From contig JAGFNK010000470.1 of assembly GCA_025769875.1 (NCBI GenBank), positions 1 to 40,225 of the forward strand: 40,225 nucleotides of DNA, read 5' to 3'. Below are positions 38,851 to 40,225 of this stretch, one piece after another. A model generated the notes under the pieces. That model was not told where the DNA came from. It saw only the letters and a list, made by a program, of their open reading frames with translations, and did no database searches. Source of the DNA: Russula earlei (lineage: Eukaryota; Basidiomycota; Agaricomycetes; Russulales; Russulaceae). The first letter of the stretch is position 1, and each line of letters begins with the position of its first letter. A program made the translations under genes and the position numbers.

Positions 38851-40225
38851 GTGTACATCAATGTCAACATCCAGTCACATGGTTGCATAATGGAATCTGC
38901 AGAGTGCAGAAATGGAAAAAAAGGAAACTTGAAGCTGCCAGTGCACACTGGCAGTCATACTGTATCAGTACAATACATGACACACAAGAGATGCCTTCTA
39001 TGTAAGAAGGCCTTCAATACAACACGGTCTCTGAGGCTCCATCTTTCATGGCTGGAGACATGCAGCATGGCATGGCAACAACACACTGACAATGACCTGC
39101 CCCACCACATCTTTGAGGATGCTTACATAGATTCCACACCAGTTCAGTTGCAGCATTTTTCTTTGACCCAGAACACAATGATCACCCTCAGCCATCCTCT
39201 GTGTATCACCCACTAGAAACCTCCCTTGAGCAAAATGAGCCATCGGCAAAAAGGGCTCACACAGAAACTCAGTCGACAGCTGATGAATGCTGTGCAGGGC
39301 ACTATGTAGAGGCATATCCAGCCATGGTTGCTGAGAATTTAGGAACAGCTCTCACCCCATTCCAGGAGTGAGGCAAGGTCGCTACAGAAATCAGGGCTGC
39401 CTCCATGGGTGCCATTTGAAGATATGGACAAATGGGAACTTGTCAATTGGCTCATAAACCAAGTCAACAAGACTAGAACAGACAAATTTATGAAGCTGGG
39501 AATGGTAAGTCCAACTATGCACTTGGTGACTCAGTCCTAACATAAAATATACATAGATGATGAAATGCTTCTAACTCATGTACAAAAGCGCATACTCCTT
39601 TTTCAAAAAAATCAATACACTTCTGGCAGGGTTCTCTGTGGCACACAGAGACCTTCAGCTTCACTGGGGATTCTACTGGACGAGAATGGAGAGCTGACAC
39701 AAGATCATTTTGAATTGTGGTATCAAAATTCTCTACAATGCATTGAAGAGCTTATATCAAACCCAATGTTTGAAAAAATATATATCCTATGTCCCTGGAG
39801 CACATCTATGAGGACCAGCCACAGGGAACATGCATGTATATGATGAAATGTGGGACTGTGGATTGGTGGTGGGAAAATGCAGGTTGTGTTCATTTTAGAC
39901 ACCATCCCAGGTTTATCAGTCTTATGTCACATTAGGATCACATCCCCTTCCGGTGGATCATGTGCCCAGTCATCCTTGCGTCTGATAAGTGCAGCTTATT
40001 GGGTTTCTCAGGTGGACATCAAGCCTACCAATTCTATCTTACCCTTGGGAACATCAGCAAGAGAGTGTTGCCACAAATCTTCAAATCATGCAGTATCCCT
40101 CATAGGGTACATCCCTACCGGAGATTACCTGCTTCTCAGACCCACAAATACCAAAGTACTGACTCTATCACGCATGCCTGAAGAAGATACTGGAACCATT
40201 GATAAGTGCTGGCAGCAATGGAATG
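38851..40225 (+). pseudogene. Plavaka-type (KDZ superfamily) transposase, frameshifted, runs off the window
   Basis: Features in order: a zinc finger CLLCKKAFNTTRSLRLHLSW with final Cys (~38998-39064), typical of the N-terminus of these Agaricomycete transposases, and PFEDMDKWELVNWLINQ (~39415-39465). A 52-nt intron (39505-39556, GTAAGT...CTAAC...TAG) follows, then GELTQDHFELWYQNSLQCIE (~39690-39748), an EMW...DWWW block (~39845-39875), PVILASDKCSLLGFSGGHQA (~39963-40023) and LYHACLKKILEPLISAGSNG (~40165-40223). Frame changes occur near 39160, at the A-run near 39605, in 39800-39960 and after ~40080. The enzyme would excise its element in the nucleus; this copy cannot encode it. The catalytic C-terminal part lies beyond the window. 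Confidence 0.82.

Overview
This window is transposon-dominated DNA from a filamentous basidiomycete, most likely an Agaricomycete. The evidence is short 50-75 nt GT-AG introns, a KDZ/Plavaka-type transposase at the right edge, fungal Ty3/gypsy and hAT elements, and a Rif1 homologue of the Agaricomycete type. The genus is not determined. All family names rest on motif recognition by eye, not on searches.

Layout. (1) 1-9345: TE graveyard. Solo LTRs of families I call A, B and C, a remnant of a TIR element (family T), and a 5'-truncated, stop-riddled Ty3/gypsy element (4288-8612) whose gag is split by a solo LTR-C with a perfect 5-bp target duplication. (2) 9346-16950: CpG-rich host island. It holds one intact gene, a Kre9/KNH-like Ser/Thr-rich GPI-anchored cell-wall protein (9784-10672, minus, four exons), then a large decayed Rif1-like telomere/replication-timing pseudogene (11515-15894, minus) and a broken short secreted-protein-like gene facing away from it. 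(3) 16950-36975: a nest of insertions. A hAT element spans 18510-36921 with an 8-bp target duplication, but its two halves are separated by 14.2 kb of later insertions. These include LTR-B copies, a second hAT, T elements with 408-bp terminal inverted repeats and TA duplications, a tRNA-derived SINE, an LTR retroelement (E) with three unknown ORFs, and solo LTRs E and F. The chain reaches about ten layers. (4) 36976-40225: adjacent solo LTR-B and LTR-C, then a frameshifted Plavaka transposase running off the window.

Decay has two signatures. Old TE copies have lost CpG, and 12 of the 13 in-frame stops I traced in the gypsy gag-pol are TGA, the product expected from CGA. The inner, younger insertions and the host island keep their CpGs. 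The Rif1 pseudogene instead decays by indels.

The best candidates for something undescribed are the T family (long TIRs, TA duplications, a gag-like ORF and no visible transposase) and the E retroelement (LTR-flanked, three open unknown ORFs, no reverse transcriptase in the surviving part).
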